Below are positions 7,318 through 14,779 of a stretch of DNA of 18,124 bases, piece after piece (position 1 is the first letter of the stretch; each line of letters starts with the position of its first letter). Source of the stretch: JAYGED01 sp046582565 (GTDB lineage Bacteria > Pseudomonadota > Alphaproteobacteria > JAAXGF01); NCBI GenBank assembly GCA_046582565.1, contig JAYGED010000150.1, forward strand, positions 1-18,124, in the 5' to 3' direction. The position numbers and the translations under genes were made by a program. The notes beneath the pieces are model-generated. The model was not told the origin of the DNA, did no database searches, and worked only from the letters and a program-made list of their open reading frames with translations.

Positions 7318-7903
7318 GTCGGCTCCTGAATTTCACGGCGACGAACAGGGCGAAGGCCGGCGCGCCGATGGCGGCGGCGACGATCATGGCTTCCGACCAG
7401 CCCAGCCAGATGAGCAGAGGCACAAAGAGGATGGCGTCGTCGGGATCGAAGCCGGCGGCGCTGGCCAGCTCACCGGCGCGGGCCCCGTCCAGGGCTTCGA
7501 GGCGTAGGGTGAGCAGCAGGATAAGAGCGACGGCGACGCCGGCGACGAGCCCCAACAACGCCCCCCAATGCCCCAAATCACCGCCCCGCAGGCCCCAGCC
7601 GACGCCGAGAAAGATGATGGCGTTACAGAAGGAATCGGCAACCAGATCATACGAATGGCCGCCCGGTGAGCGCTTGTCGGCGAGGCGGGCAAGCTCTCCG
7701 TCGGCGCGATCCAGCAGCACCGAGACGACGAACAAACCGGCCCCCCAGGCGAGCCAGACCGGGTCGCCATGGGCGCAGAGCCCGGCGGCGGCAACGCCAA
7801 ACGCCAGGCGCAGACTGGTGATATGGTTGGGTCTCACGGCGGTCGGGACCAGGGGGCGAACGCCGACCCTGACGATACGGTGAATCCAGGTGTTATGGCT
7901 CAT
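7298..7903 (-). CDS. CDP-alcohol phosphatidyltransferase family membrane protein (complete motif)
   Basis: This protein of 201 residues starts at the ATG at 7903 (MSHNTWIHRIVR); an in-frame TTG at 7912 would add three residues. The signature is complete: DRADGELAR (D65, D68, G69, A72, R73) and GHSYDLVAD (G82, D86, D90). Several hydrophobic helices surround it and the N-terminal RPNHITSLRL matches the TPNHIT segment of the 6027-6632 paralogue. Members transfer a phosphoalcohol from a CDP-linked donor to an alcohol acceptor, for example in phosphatidylglycerophosphate, phosphatidylinositol or inositol-phosphate synthesis. The exact product cannot be read from the motif. It is followed by the overlapping YkgJ gene and preceded, 88 bases away, by the formyltransferase. 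Confidence 0.88.
   Translation of the reverse strand: MSHNTWIHRIVRVGVRPLVPTAVRPNHITSLRLAFGVAAAGLCAHGDPVWLAWGAGLFVVSVLLDRADGELARLADKRSPGGHSYDLVADSFCNAIIFLGVGWGLRGGDLGHWGALLGLVAGVAVALILLLTLRLEALDGARAGELASAAGFDPDDAILFVPLLIWLGWSEAMIVAAAIGAPAFALFVAVKFRSRLGGPAA
7323..7327 (-). promoter_or_regulatory. Ribosome-binding site fixing the TTG start of the YkgJ gene
   Basis: The minus strand reads AGGAG, then five bases, then TTG. No in-frame ATG or GTG in this neighbourhood has a comparable site, so the site selects the TTG at 7317. It lies within the last codons of the upstream gene, as expected for coupled translation. Confidence 0.7.
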
Positions 7904-7991
7904 GGCGGGCAAAGCTTATACCAAGGGTCCAAGATAGAAACCCCTAGACGATCAATCTCCGGCCGCAAGGTGACGCCGCGAATAGCCTCGC

Positions 7992-8906
7992 CTATCCGCC
8001 GAGGCGAGCGCCGGCGGCGATGCCGGAACTGGCGATATACTCACCGGCTGTAATTTTGCCTGCGTCGTGGGGGCGAACTCGCTTGATCAGAATGCCGCCG
8101 CCATCAGCCGCCACCACGATTCCCTCGTCGGACACACCAACGACTTCGCCCGGCGCGCCCGCGGCCTCGACGATCTCGCTGTCAAAAATTTTTAGCTCGT
8201 TGCCGTCAACGGTGGTCCAGGCGCCGGGCTGCGGGTTGGCGCCCCTGATCAGGTTATAAACATCCTGTACGGGTTTGGACCAATCGACCCCTACATCGGC
8301 CTTCCTGCACCAGCTTTCATACGTCGCGTTATCGTGCTTCTGATCGATCCTGGGAGGATTGCCGGCGCGCACCAGATCAACGCCTTCAAGCATGGCATCC
8401 ACGCCCATGGGGAAGAGATGGTTGAAATAGATGCTGCCCAACGTGTCGTCGGGACCGATCGCAATTTCCTTCTGGATCAATATGGGACCTTCATCGAGGC
8501 CCTCATCCGGCCAAAATATGGAGAGGCCGGTTTTTGTCGAGCCCTGAATGATCGGCCAGTTGATTGAACTGGGCCCTCTGTGCAGAGGCAGCAGAGACGG
8601 ATGGTACTGGATCGTGCCGTGGGTCGGCGCATCGATCACCGCTTGTGAGACAAACAGGGTCACATAGGCCATCACACAGAGGTCCGGATCGAACGACTGC
8701 ATCAGTTCAAGCGCTTCATCGCTCTTCCAGGATGTCGGTTGGTGGACGGTCAGACCTTGATCTTGTGCGAACGCCTTGAGGGGGTCGATTGGCCGGCCTT
8801 CCTTGTCCGGCGCACAAAACACGCCGACGACATTATCCCCCCGCTCGAGCAGCTTCTCCAAGACGGATTTACCGAACGCCTGCTGGCCGTGAATCACCAA
8901 CTTCAT
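7992..8906 (-). CDS. Formyltransferase resembling the 10-formyl-THF dehydrogenase hydrolase domain
   Basis: This 304-residue protein aligns along its length with the N-terminal hydrolase domain of ALDH1L1-type 10-formyltetrahydrofolate dehydrogenases: VIHGQQAFGKSVLEKL, VVGVFCAPDKEGR, YHPSLLPLHRG, SSINWPIIQG, GLSIFWPDEGLDEGPIL and a C-terminal Fmt-like domain. Catalytic His (YHPSLLP, residue 102) and Asp (EGLDEG, residue 138) are present. The Asn two residues before the His in Fmt and PurN is Gln here; in ALDH1L1 it is Ile. That makes a plain methionyl-tRNA formyltransferase unlikely. The likely reaction is hydrolysis or transfer of the formyl group of 10-formyl-THF. The ATG at 8906 is preferred over 8912 because GGGG lies 8 bases before it. 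It lies downstream of Frc, on the same strand. Confidence 0.83.
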   Translation of the reverse strand: MKLVIHGQQAFGKSVLEKLLERGDNVVGVFCAPDKEGRPIDPLKAFAQDQGLTVHQPTSWKSDEALELMQSFDPDLCVMAYVTLFVSQAVIDAPTHGTIQYHPSLLPLHRGPSSINWPIIQGSTKTGLSIFWPDEGLDEGPILIQKEIAIGPDDTLGSIYFNHLFPMGVDAMLEGVDLVRAGNPPRIDQKHDNATYESWCRKADVGVDWSKPVQDVYNLIRGANPQPGAWTTVDGNELKIFDSEIVEAAGAPGEVVGVSDEGIVVAADGGGILIKRVRPHDAGKITAGEYIASSGIAAGARLGG

Positions 8907-8972
8907 GTGCATTTCCCCGATTGATATCGGACGTCCCCCGGCATTTCAGGATAGGGGAAAACAGTCCGGTTA

Positions 8973-10229
8973 TTATTCAGCGGCTATGACGCCTGGCTCT
9001 CCTAAAGCCCCGCTTTCCCAAGCCGCCTTCAGTTCTTCCTCGTCGAGACCCAACACGTCTGTCAGAATTTCGTCCGTATGCTCACCCAATAGGGGCGAGC
9101 CCTGGACATCGGCTTCTGAATCGGAAAGCTTCACCGGCATTCCCACGGTCAGGTATTTACCTCTTGTGGGATGATCCACCTCAACGACCGTGCCGGTTTT
9201 CCTGAGCGCCGGTTCCTCGGCGATTTCCTTCATGGACAAGATTGGGCCGCAGGGAATGTTTATAGCATTCAGGATGTCCATAACTTCCATTTTGGGTTTG
9301 GTGAGGGTCCATTCTTCGATCAGACCGAAGCATTGATCGAGTTTTGAGAGCCGCGCCGCCGGCGTCGCCCACTCCGGATCCTCGATCAATTCGGGGCGGC
9401 CGCAGAGCTCCATATATTGAGCCCAGGCCTGAGGCTGGATGATGACATAGATATAATCGTTGGGGCCGCCGCCTTTGGTGCGAACGGCCCAGCCGGGCTG
9501 TCCACCGCCGGAAGCGTTGCCGGCCCGGGGGGTTTCATCCACATCGGTGTTCACCGGATACTCGTTTAGGGGTCCATGCGCCAAACGCTGCTGATCCCGC
9601 AGTTTCACACGACACAGATTGAGAACCCCGTCCTGCATAGCCGCTTGGACCCGCTGCCCGCGGCCAGACGTCTCCCGTTGATACAGCGCCGCGACTATTC
9701 CGAAGGCCAGGTGGAGGCCGGTTCCGCTATCGCCGATCTGCGAGCCGGTGACCATCGGCGGACCATCGTCAAAACCTGTCGTCGAGGCCGAACCGCCCGT
9801 GCACTGAGCGACATTTTCATAGACCTTGCAGTCTTCGAATGGGCCGGGACCGAAACCCTTTACGGAGGCAAAAATCATCCGGGGATTCAGTTCCTGTATT
9901 TTTTCCCATGAGAAGCCCATACGGTCCAAGGCCCCCGGCGCGAAATTCTCCACAAGGACATCACAGGTCTTGATCATGCGCACCAATATCTCTTTACCGG
10001 TCTTGTTTTTGGTGTTGAGCGTGATGGATCTCTTGTTGGAATTGAGCATGGTGAAATAAAGCGAATCCACATCCGGGATATCTCTGAGCTGGCCACGGGT
10101 GATGTCGCCGACTCCCGGCCTTTCCACCTTCAACACATCCGCACCCAGCCACGCCAAAAGCTGCGTACATGTCGGCCCCGACTGAACGTGGGTAAAGTCC
10201 AGAATTTTCACGCCTTTTAATGCTTTCAT
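8973..10229 (-). CDS. frc: Formyl-CoA:oxalate CoA-transferase (Frc), class III CoA-transferase
   Basis: This 418-residue protein follows E. coli Frc (YfdW) nearly residue by residue at its start: VKILDFTHVQSGPTCTQLLA, DVLKVERPGVGDITR, QLRDIPDVDSLYFTMLNSNK and NLCRVKLRDQQRL. The catalytic aspartate is D167 (QIGDSGTG), equivalent to D169 of E. coli. The glycine loop is SGGGQPGW (240-247), with Ser replacing the first of the usual four glycines. The end KYLTVGMPVKLS and SPLLGEHTDEIL are also typical. Frc swaps CoA between formyl-CoA and oxalate, giving oxalyl-CoA and formate. The ATG has GGGGA five bases upstream, and the lyase gene ends eight bases before it, so they are co-transcribed. Selectivity for oxalate versus another 2-oxo or 2-hydroxy acid is not proved. 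Confidence 0.92.
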   Translation of the reverse strand: MKALKGVKILDFTHVQSGPTCTQLLAWLGADVLKVERPGVGDITRGQLRDIPDVDSLYFTMLNSNKRSITLNTKNKTGKEILVRMIKTCDVLVENFAPGALDRMGFSWEKIQELNPRMIFASVKGFGPGPFEDCKVYENVAQCTGGSASTTGFDDGPPMVTGSQIGDSGTGLHLAFGIVAALYQRETSGRGQRVQAAMQDGVLNLCRVKLRDQQRLAHGPLNEYPVNTDVDETPRAGNASGGGQPGWAVRTKGGGPNDYIYVIIQPQAWAQYMELCGRPELIEDPEWATPAARLSKLDQCFGLIEEWTLTKPKMEVMDILNAINIPCGPILSMKEIAEEPALRKTGTVVEVDHPTRGKYLTVGMPVKLSDSEADVQGSPLLGEHTDEILTDVLGLDEEELKAAWESGALGEPGVIAAE

Positions 10230-10237
10230 GGCATCCC

Positions 10238-11965
10238 CTACTTATACATGGTTTGCGCCTTGGTCCCGGGCGCATATTGATCCGGATCAACCCAAATATT
10301 GATGACCGCTGATTTCTGATTGCTTAATACAGACTCACGGGCTCTCTGCAAAGCAGCGGCGATCTCGCTCGGGTCCCGTACTTCTTCGCCGTATCCGCCC
10401 AGCATCTCGGCGAAGGCGCCGAAGGGCACATCGCCCAGCAGATTACCCACACTGCCCCGCTGTTCGCCGTATTTGGCTATCTGGCCGAAGCGGATTTGAT
10501 TCATCGCCGAGTTGTTGCCGATGACGGCGATAAAAGGCGCACCGAACCGGTTAGCGGTCTCCATGTCAAAAGCGGTCATGGCGAAAGCGCCGTCGCCGTA
10601 ATAGCAAAGCACTTCCTTTTCCGGATGGGCCAGTTTTGAAGCCAAGGCAAAGCCGGTGCCGACACCGAGGCTGCCGAGAGCGCCGGGGTCCATCCAATGG
10701 CCGGGGGAGCGAGGCTGAACCGCTTGCGCGCTCACCGTCACCACATCGCCGCCGTCGCCGATATAGATCGTGTCTTCCGTCAGAAACTCATTGATTTCCC
10801 AGGCCACCCTGTAAGGGCTGATGGGCACATCGTCGGAGAGGAAGGACGGCATCAGTTTTTCCGTTGCCTTGGCTTCCAGAGCCCGAAGTTCCTTCATCCA
10901 GGCGCGGCGCTTCCCGGCCCCGTTGTCCAAGCTGCCCGTGACGGCATCGTGAACCGTCTTCAAAATGGCGCCGGGATCGCCCACCAAGCCTAAATTCACA
11001 TCTCTGTTTTTACCGACCGTGCGGTAGTCCTGATCGATCTGCACCAGAATGGCGCCTTCCCGGATACGCTTGCCGTATCCCATGCGGAAATCGAAGGGAG
11101 TCCCCACGATGACGATCACGTCGGCATTGTTGAAGGCATGACGGCGGGTGCGGTGGTAGTAGTGAGGATCGCCCGGCGGTAAAATACCGCGGGCCGCTCC
11201 ATTCAAGTAGGTCGGGATATTGAGGGATCGCACAAGATCGATGGCTTCCTGATGCCCCCGGCTCATCCACACCTGACTCCCGAACAGGACAGCCGGCTTT
11301 TCGGATTTTATGAGAATTTCCGCAAGCTTTTCGATACCCGCGGGGTCGCCGATGGATTTTGTCGAAGCCCTGTAGGAACCGGGCTTGGGAATCGTCGCCT
11401 GGTCCAGGGGAATTTCCCGGTCCAGCACGTCACGGGGGATTTCCAGATAGGACGGGCCATAGGCGCCGGAAAAACATTCCCGGGCTGCCATGGACACCAT
11501 ATCGGCCACCCGCTCCGTGCTCGAGACGCTGGCCGAGAACTTGGTGATGGGCGCCATCATATCCACATGGGGCAAATCCTGCAGGGACCCCATTTTGTGC
11601 TGGGTCATGGCGCCCTGACCGCCGATATGCAGTATCGGGCTTTCCGAACGAAAGGCGGTAGCCACGCCGGTCATGGCGTTGGTGCAGCCAGGACCCGCGG
11701 TTGTCACCACGCAGCCGAGCTTGCCGGTCTGGCGTGCATAACCGTCCGCGGCATGAGCCGCCACTTGTTCGTGATGCACATCGATGATGCGGATGCCTTC
11801 ATCCACGCAACCGTCATAGATGTCGATGATGTGGCCCCCACAGAGGGTGAAGATGGTATCCACACCTTCATTTTTCAGGGCTTTCGCCACCAGATGACCG
11901 CCGGAAATAACGTCTCCGGATCGATCCCTTTCAACCAGGGTATCTGTCGCTGTCGACTCGTTCAT
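10238..11965 (-). CDS. ThDP-dependent lyase, ILVBL/2-hydroxyacyl-CoA lyase-like (possible oxalyl-CoA decarboxylase role)
   Basis: This 575-residue thiamine-diphosphate enzyme has three domains. The Pyr domain has the catalytic glutamate E66 (VHHEQVAAHAADGYAR) and TTAGPGCTNAMTG. The central domain contains IVGTPFDFRMGYGKRI (about 286-301). The PP domain has the GDG...NN motif (457-459, 484-485) binding Mg-ThDP. The opening FTLCGGHIIDIYDGC and the DFRMGYG segment resemble human ILVBL (2-hydroxyacyl-CoA lyase 2) more than Oxc, which has a YGVVGIPVTD-like opening. It ends YAPGTKAQTMYK. Both enzyme types release formyl-CoA, which suits the following Frc gene. The ATG at 11965 has GGAG seven bases before it. 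Acetolactate synthase is the likely automated name but no ilvN partner is present. Fold is certain; substrate is inferred. Confidence 0.85.
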   Translation of the reverse strand: MNESTATDTLVERDRSGDVISGGHLVAKALKNEGVDTIFTLCGGHIIDIYDGCVDEGIRIIDVHHEQVAAHAADGYARQTGKLGCVVTTAGPGCTNAMTGVATAFRSESPILHIGGQGAMTQHKMGSLQDLPHVDMMAPITKFSASVSSTERVADMVSMAARECFSGAYGPSYLEIPRDVLDREIPLDQATIPKPGSYRASTKSIGDPAGIEKLAEILIKSEKPAVLFGSQVWMSRGHQEAIDLVRSLNIPTYLNGAARGILPPGDPHYYHRTRRHAFNNADVIVIVGTPFDFRMGYGKRIREGAILVQIDQDYRTVGKNRDVNLGLVGDPGAILKTVHDAVTGSLDNGAGKRRAWMKELRALEAKATEKLMPSFLSDDVPISPYRVAWEINEFLTEDTIYIGDGGDVVTVSAQAVQPRSPGHWMDPGALGSLGVGTGFALASKLAHPEKEVLCYYGDGAFAMTAFDMETANRFGAPFIAVIGNNSAMNQIRFGQIAKYGEQRGSVGNLLGDVPFGAFAEMLGGYGEEVRDPSEIAAALQRARESVLSNQKSAVINIWVDPDQYAPGTKAQTMYK

Positions 11966-12009
11966 AATTTAGCTCCACTTGCTGTCCCTGATACCCCCCG
12001 ATTCAGAGA

Positions 12010-12699
12010 TCATTCCAGATAGTTAACGTGCTTATCGACATGTGCTGCGAGATCGAGCGCATGTTCTCGGACCAGTTTTTCCGCGAGCGCCGCATCCCGA
12101 TTTTCCAAGGCTTCGATAATCGATAAATGATCGATAATGGAACGCGGCGCGCGATCCAATTCGTTAATCGTGCGGGCCCTTATGCCGCGCATATGCAGAA
12201 AGAGTTTGTCCGCTGTATCTTTTAACAGCCGGCAGCGGCTGAGTTCCAAGATGGTCTGGTGAAATTTGATGTTGCGGTCGGAGTATTCATCGATCCGGGC
12301 CGTCACGCCGCCGTCCAAGAAGTCACTGAAAATTTCCCGAAGAGAGGCGATCTCGGCGTCGGTGGCGTTTTCCGTCAACAGCCGGGCCGCCATGCTTTCC
12401 AGGGCCGCCCAGACAGTGATCATCTCAATGATTTCCTGTTTCGTTTTCTGGACGATGAACACACCCATCCTGGGCGCGATCGTAACCAGCCCTTCCTGCT
12501 CAAGGCGGACAAGAGCCTCGCGCAGGGGCGTGCGGCTGATACCAAGCTGCTGGGACAGTTTGCGTTCATCCATTTTCAATTGGGCATCGTCCGCATAGAT
12601 ATCCATGGACGTGATGGCCTTCTTGAGGATGTTGTAGCTCTTATCCGTGAGGCTCAGTTCTTCTCTGACGGGCTTAACAACGAGTTGAGGCGCGGCCAT
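12010..12699 (-). CDS. GntR-family transcription regulator, FCD (FadR/VanR) subfamily
   Basis: This 229-residue regulator has an N-terminal winged helix-turn-helix. KLSQQLGISRTPLREALVRL (47-66) is the GntR signature, followed by the wing GLVTIAPRMGVFI. The all-helical FCD domain (about 88-225) carries metal or ligand histidines H147 (KFHQTI), H191 (DHLSII) and H213 (REHAL), with N143 at the fourth ligand position. FCD regulators usually sense a small carboxylate. It lies 44 bases upstream of the lyase gene on the same strand, so it heads the one-carbon cluster. A perfect palindrome overlapping a promoter about 104 bases upstream suggests autorepression. The ATG at 12699 has only a weak ribosome-binding site. 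The ligand may be oxalate, glyoxylate, glycolate or another substrate of the module. Confidence 0.9.
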   Translation of the reverse strand: MAAPQLVVKPVREELSLTDKSYNILKKAITSMDIYADDAQLKMDERKLSQQLGISRTPLREALVRLEQEGLVTIAPRMGVFIVQKTKQEIIEMITVWAALESMAARLLTENATDAEIASLREIFSDFLDGGVTARIDEYSDRNIKFHQTILELSRCRLLKDTADKLFLHMRGIRARTINELDRAPRSIIDHLSIIEALENRDAALAEKLVREHALDLAAHVDKHVNYLE

Positions 12700-12802
12700 G
12701 ATGATTTTTCGGGACGATCCTAATTGCTGTCGAAATCCGTGAGGAGATAACAGGCCGAAGGGGTGAACCCCCCGTCGACTGTATTATATCTCCCCTGGCA
12801 TC

Positions 12803-12819
12803 TGGTATACATTATACCA
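12803..12819. promoter_or_regulatory. Candidate GntR operator: perfect 7-3-7 palindrome
   Basis: TGGTATA-CAT-TATACCA is a perfect inverted repeat between the GntR gene (minus) and the P-loop gene (plus). FCD-type GntR regulators commonly bind short palindromes centred on GTNNNAC-like or GTATAC cores, and this site fits. It overlaps the -10 box of the promoter below, as a repressor site would. Binding by this particular regulator is inferred. Confidence 0.6.
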
Positions 12820-12838
12820 ATCATCTACAGGGCGGCAA
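12811..12838 (-). promoter_or_regulatory. Candidate sigma-70 promoter for the GntR-lyase-frc operon
   Basis: On the minus strand TTGCCG (12833-12838) is followed after 16 bases by a perfect TATAAT (12811-12816), whose upstream G gives an extended look. The -10 lies inside the palindrome. A second TATAAT occurs at 12783-12788 without a good -35 box. The leader to the GntR ATG would be about 105 bases. Confidence 0.5.
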
Positions 12839-12925
12839 CCGGGAACTGGTCGATTTGCTGGGTTGCCCCGCCATAATGTTTGCCGTCGACAGAAATCGTC
12901 CGCCTGATCATACTCATGATCAACG

Positions 12926-14779
12926 ATGGGAGGCTTGGCGGCTCTAGAATTGGGGCTCCGAATGAACTCACCAGAGGCGAGGGTCATAGACACAGCGGCG
13001 CAAGCGCAGGAGTACGACGCCTGGAACCCCGGGATTCGGTCTCCCGTGCCCACGGACATCCGGCCTTTATCCACTCTATTCCGTATCGACAACGTGTTTA
13101 CGCCTCTGGTGGAGGCCGATGAATTGGCTGCCTTCACAGGTCTCCGCGCCGAGGAGATCATGAAGTTGAGGCCGGAGCGCCTGGTGATACACGAGCTTCT
13201 CGTGCGCGTCACTGCGGACGTATCCGTTCCCGACGGCTCAAGTTATGAGGATTTGGGCATCAACTTCAGGGAAATCGTTGCAACCATATTAGGGAAATAC
13301 ATCAAGCCTCGAATGGCTGACATTGTCCGCGCCTATGAGGATCTGGAGCAACGCATGAACGCGCGCATTCATGATGAACTGTCGGCCAGCTTGTTTGCGC
13401 CACCCGCCGCCCCGAGCCATGGCAGTAGGGGCGGTTTCTTTTCCCGCCTTCTGTTCGGCGGCAAGAATTCCGATCGTTCGACCTTCCGGCAGGATAGTGC
13501 GGCCAGGGAAAATCAGCTGTTGCAGGACTGGCGAGAGAAAGGGCTGGCGGCCCAGGATTTTGAATCGCAAATCATGTACGAAACTCTCATCAAAGCGGTG
13601 AACAGTATCCGACGCGTGCACGGCCAATTTCGGGGCGACATTTCCCTGCTTAATTCCCTGGTCAACAATATATCCTGCAACAGTTGCGGCAGCAAAATAA
13701 TCGGGGAAATTCTCGACCCCCTCGTTAAGGAAGCCTCCGATAAAGAAGAATTTCGTCTGTTACCCGTCCAGGAAAAACCCATCATCATGAACACCAAGGG
13801 GGCGTCGGCCTCTGGCAAGAGCACCCTCCGCCCGCTGCAGAAAAAGCTGGCCAAGGAACTCGGCGTGGAATGGACCGACTTCGCCCTTATCAGCCCGGAC
13901 GTCTGGCGGAAATATCTCTTGGACTACGACTCCCTCGGAGAGATCTATAAATATGCGGGCACCCTTACCGGCGATGAAGTGGCGATCATCGATCAAAAAT
14001 TGGATGCCTACATGGCCGCAAAGGCCCATGACGGGCGCATGTCCCATCTGCTCATCGACCGGTTCCGCTTCGACAGTTTTGTCTCTGTTGTCGACGAGTC
14101 GGCGGGGAGCACGCTGCTCACCCGGTTTGGCCACGAAATCTATATGTTTTTTATGATCACACCGCCGGAAGAGACCATCAAGCGGGCTTGGAAACGGGGA
14201 AAAGAGGTGGGCCGTTATAAGACCGTGGACGACCTCCTCTATCACAATGTGGAAGCCTTCACCGGCATGCCCAAGCTGTTCTTCACCTGGATGCTGAAGA
14301 CCGACAGATCGGTCCACTGTGAGTTTCTCGACAATGACGTACCGATCGGCGAGCGGCCCCGGACCGTGGCCTTCAGCATAAACGGTGAATTGACCATCCT
14401 GGATATCAAAAAAATGCTGGACGTTGAGCGCTACAGAAAAGTCAACGTCGAGGGCACCGCGCTGTCCGAAATATACCCCGATGCGGAGTGCATGGCGGCA
14501 GACCGGAATACCCAGTTTCTTCAGGATTGCGCCAAGCTAATTCCCTCCATCACCTTCGCCGATCAAACCACCGGCCGGGTCTATGGTCGGATGGAAAACG
14601 GAACGATCAATTGGACCGATGGCGACACGCTCGCCATTGTCATTCAGGATGAGGACACCAAGGCGGGCCTGGAGATCCTGACGGGCCCGTTGCCCGAAAA
14701 TATCGATAGTAAACGCCAAATTCTGAACCCGCTTGCGGTCCCCACCATGGGCCAATGGGGCGACACTAGCTCTTCTTGA
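12926..14779 (+). CDS. Protein of unknown function with internal zeta-toxin-like P-loop kinase domain
   Basis: I do not recognise the full-length family. Residues about 285-460 form a P-loop kinase-like domain. The Walker A motif is GASASGKST (292-300). ISPDVWRKYLL has D325 at the place of the zeta-toxin catalytic aspartate, LLID (375-378) is a Walker B-like strand, and arginines in KRAWKRGKEVGRY (419-431) could be a lid. The N-terminal 280 residues are mostly helical with charged stretches, one CNSC (251-254) and a low-complexity linker (157-182). The C-terminal 150 residues form a separate, unassigned domain. No signal peptide or membrane helix is visible. The longest form starts at 12926. 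ATG 12962 (MNSPEARV) has a GGGG site 6 bases before it and may be the true start. No antitoxin-like partner gene is adjacent. The end overlaps tctA by 14 bases. Confidence 0.85.
   Translation: MGGLAALELGLRMNSPEARVIDTAAQAQEYDAWNPGIRSPVPTDIRPLSTLFRIDNVFTPLVEADELAAFTGLRAEEIMKLRPERLVIHELLVRVTADVSVPDGSSYEDLGINFREIVATILGKYIKPRMADIVRAYEDLEQRMNARIHDELSASLFAPPAAPSHGSRGGFFSRLLFGGKNSDRSTFRQDSAARENQLLQDWREKGLAAQDFESQIMYETLIKAVNSIRRVHGQFRGDISLLNSLVNNISCNSCGSKIIGEILDPLVKEASDKEEFRLLPVQEKPIIMNTKGASASGKSTLRPLQKKLAKELGVEWTDFALISPDVWRKYLLDYDSLGEIYKYAGTLTGDEVAIIDQKLDAYMAAKAHDGRMSHLLIDRFRFDSFVSVVDESAGSTLLTRFGHEIYMFFMITPPEETIKRAWKRGKEVGRYKTVDDLLYHNVEAFTGMPKLFFTWMLKTDRSVHCEFLDNDVPIGERPRTVAFSINGELTILDIKKMLDVERYRKVNVEGTALSEIYPDAECMAADRNTQFLQDCAKLIPSITFADQTTGRVYGRMENGTINWTDGDTLAIVIQDEDTKAGLEILTGPLPENIDSKRQILNPLAVPTMGQWGDTSSS

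Noticed and set aside
7992..8906. Methionyl-tRNA formyltransferase (fmt)
   Set aside because: The triad Asn is Gln, the text matches the 10-formyl-THF dehydrogenase hydrolase domain, and no def (peptide deformylase) gene is nearby.
10238..11965. Acetolactate synthase (IlvB/IlvI) identity for the ThDP enzyme
   Set aside because: No small regulatory subunit gene follows, the next gene is Frc, and the Pyr-domain and DFRMGYG text resemble ILVBL/hydroxyacyl-CoA lyases.
11252..12022. 256-codon open frame on the plus strand opposite the lyase gene
   Set aside because: It is antisense to a fully recognisable ThDP enzyme, has no family resemblance, and is explained by GC-rich codon structure.
12760..12771. 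GGGG-TGAA-CCCC hairpin in the GntR leader as a terminator or attenuator
   Set aside because: Only a 4 bp stem with no T-run on either strand.
12784..13212. Minus-strand open frame of 142 codons across the GntR/P-loop intergenic region
   Set aside because: It is antisense to the P-loop gene start, serine/arginine-rich, and would run over the operator and promoter.
12926..14779. Toxin-antitoxin pair
   Set aside because: No small antitoxin-like gene lies upstream or downstream; the neighbours are a GntR regulator and tctA.
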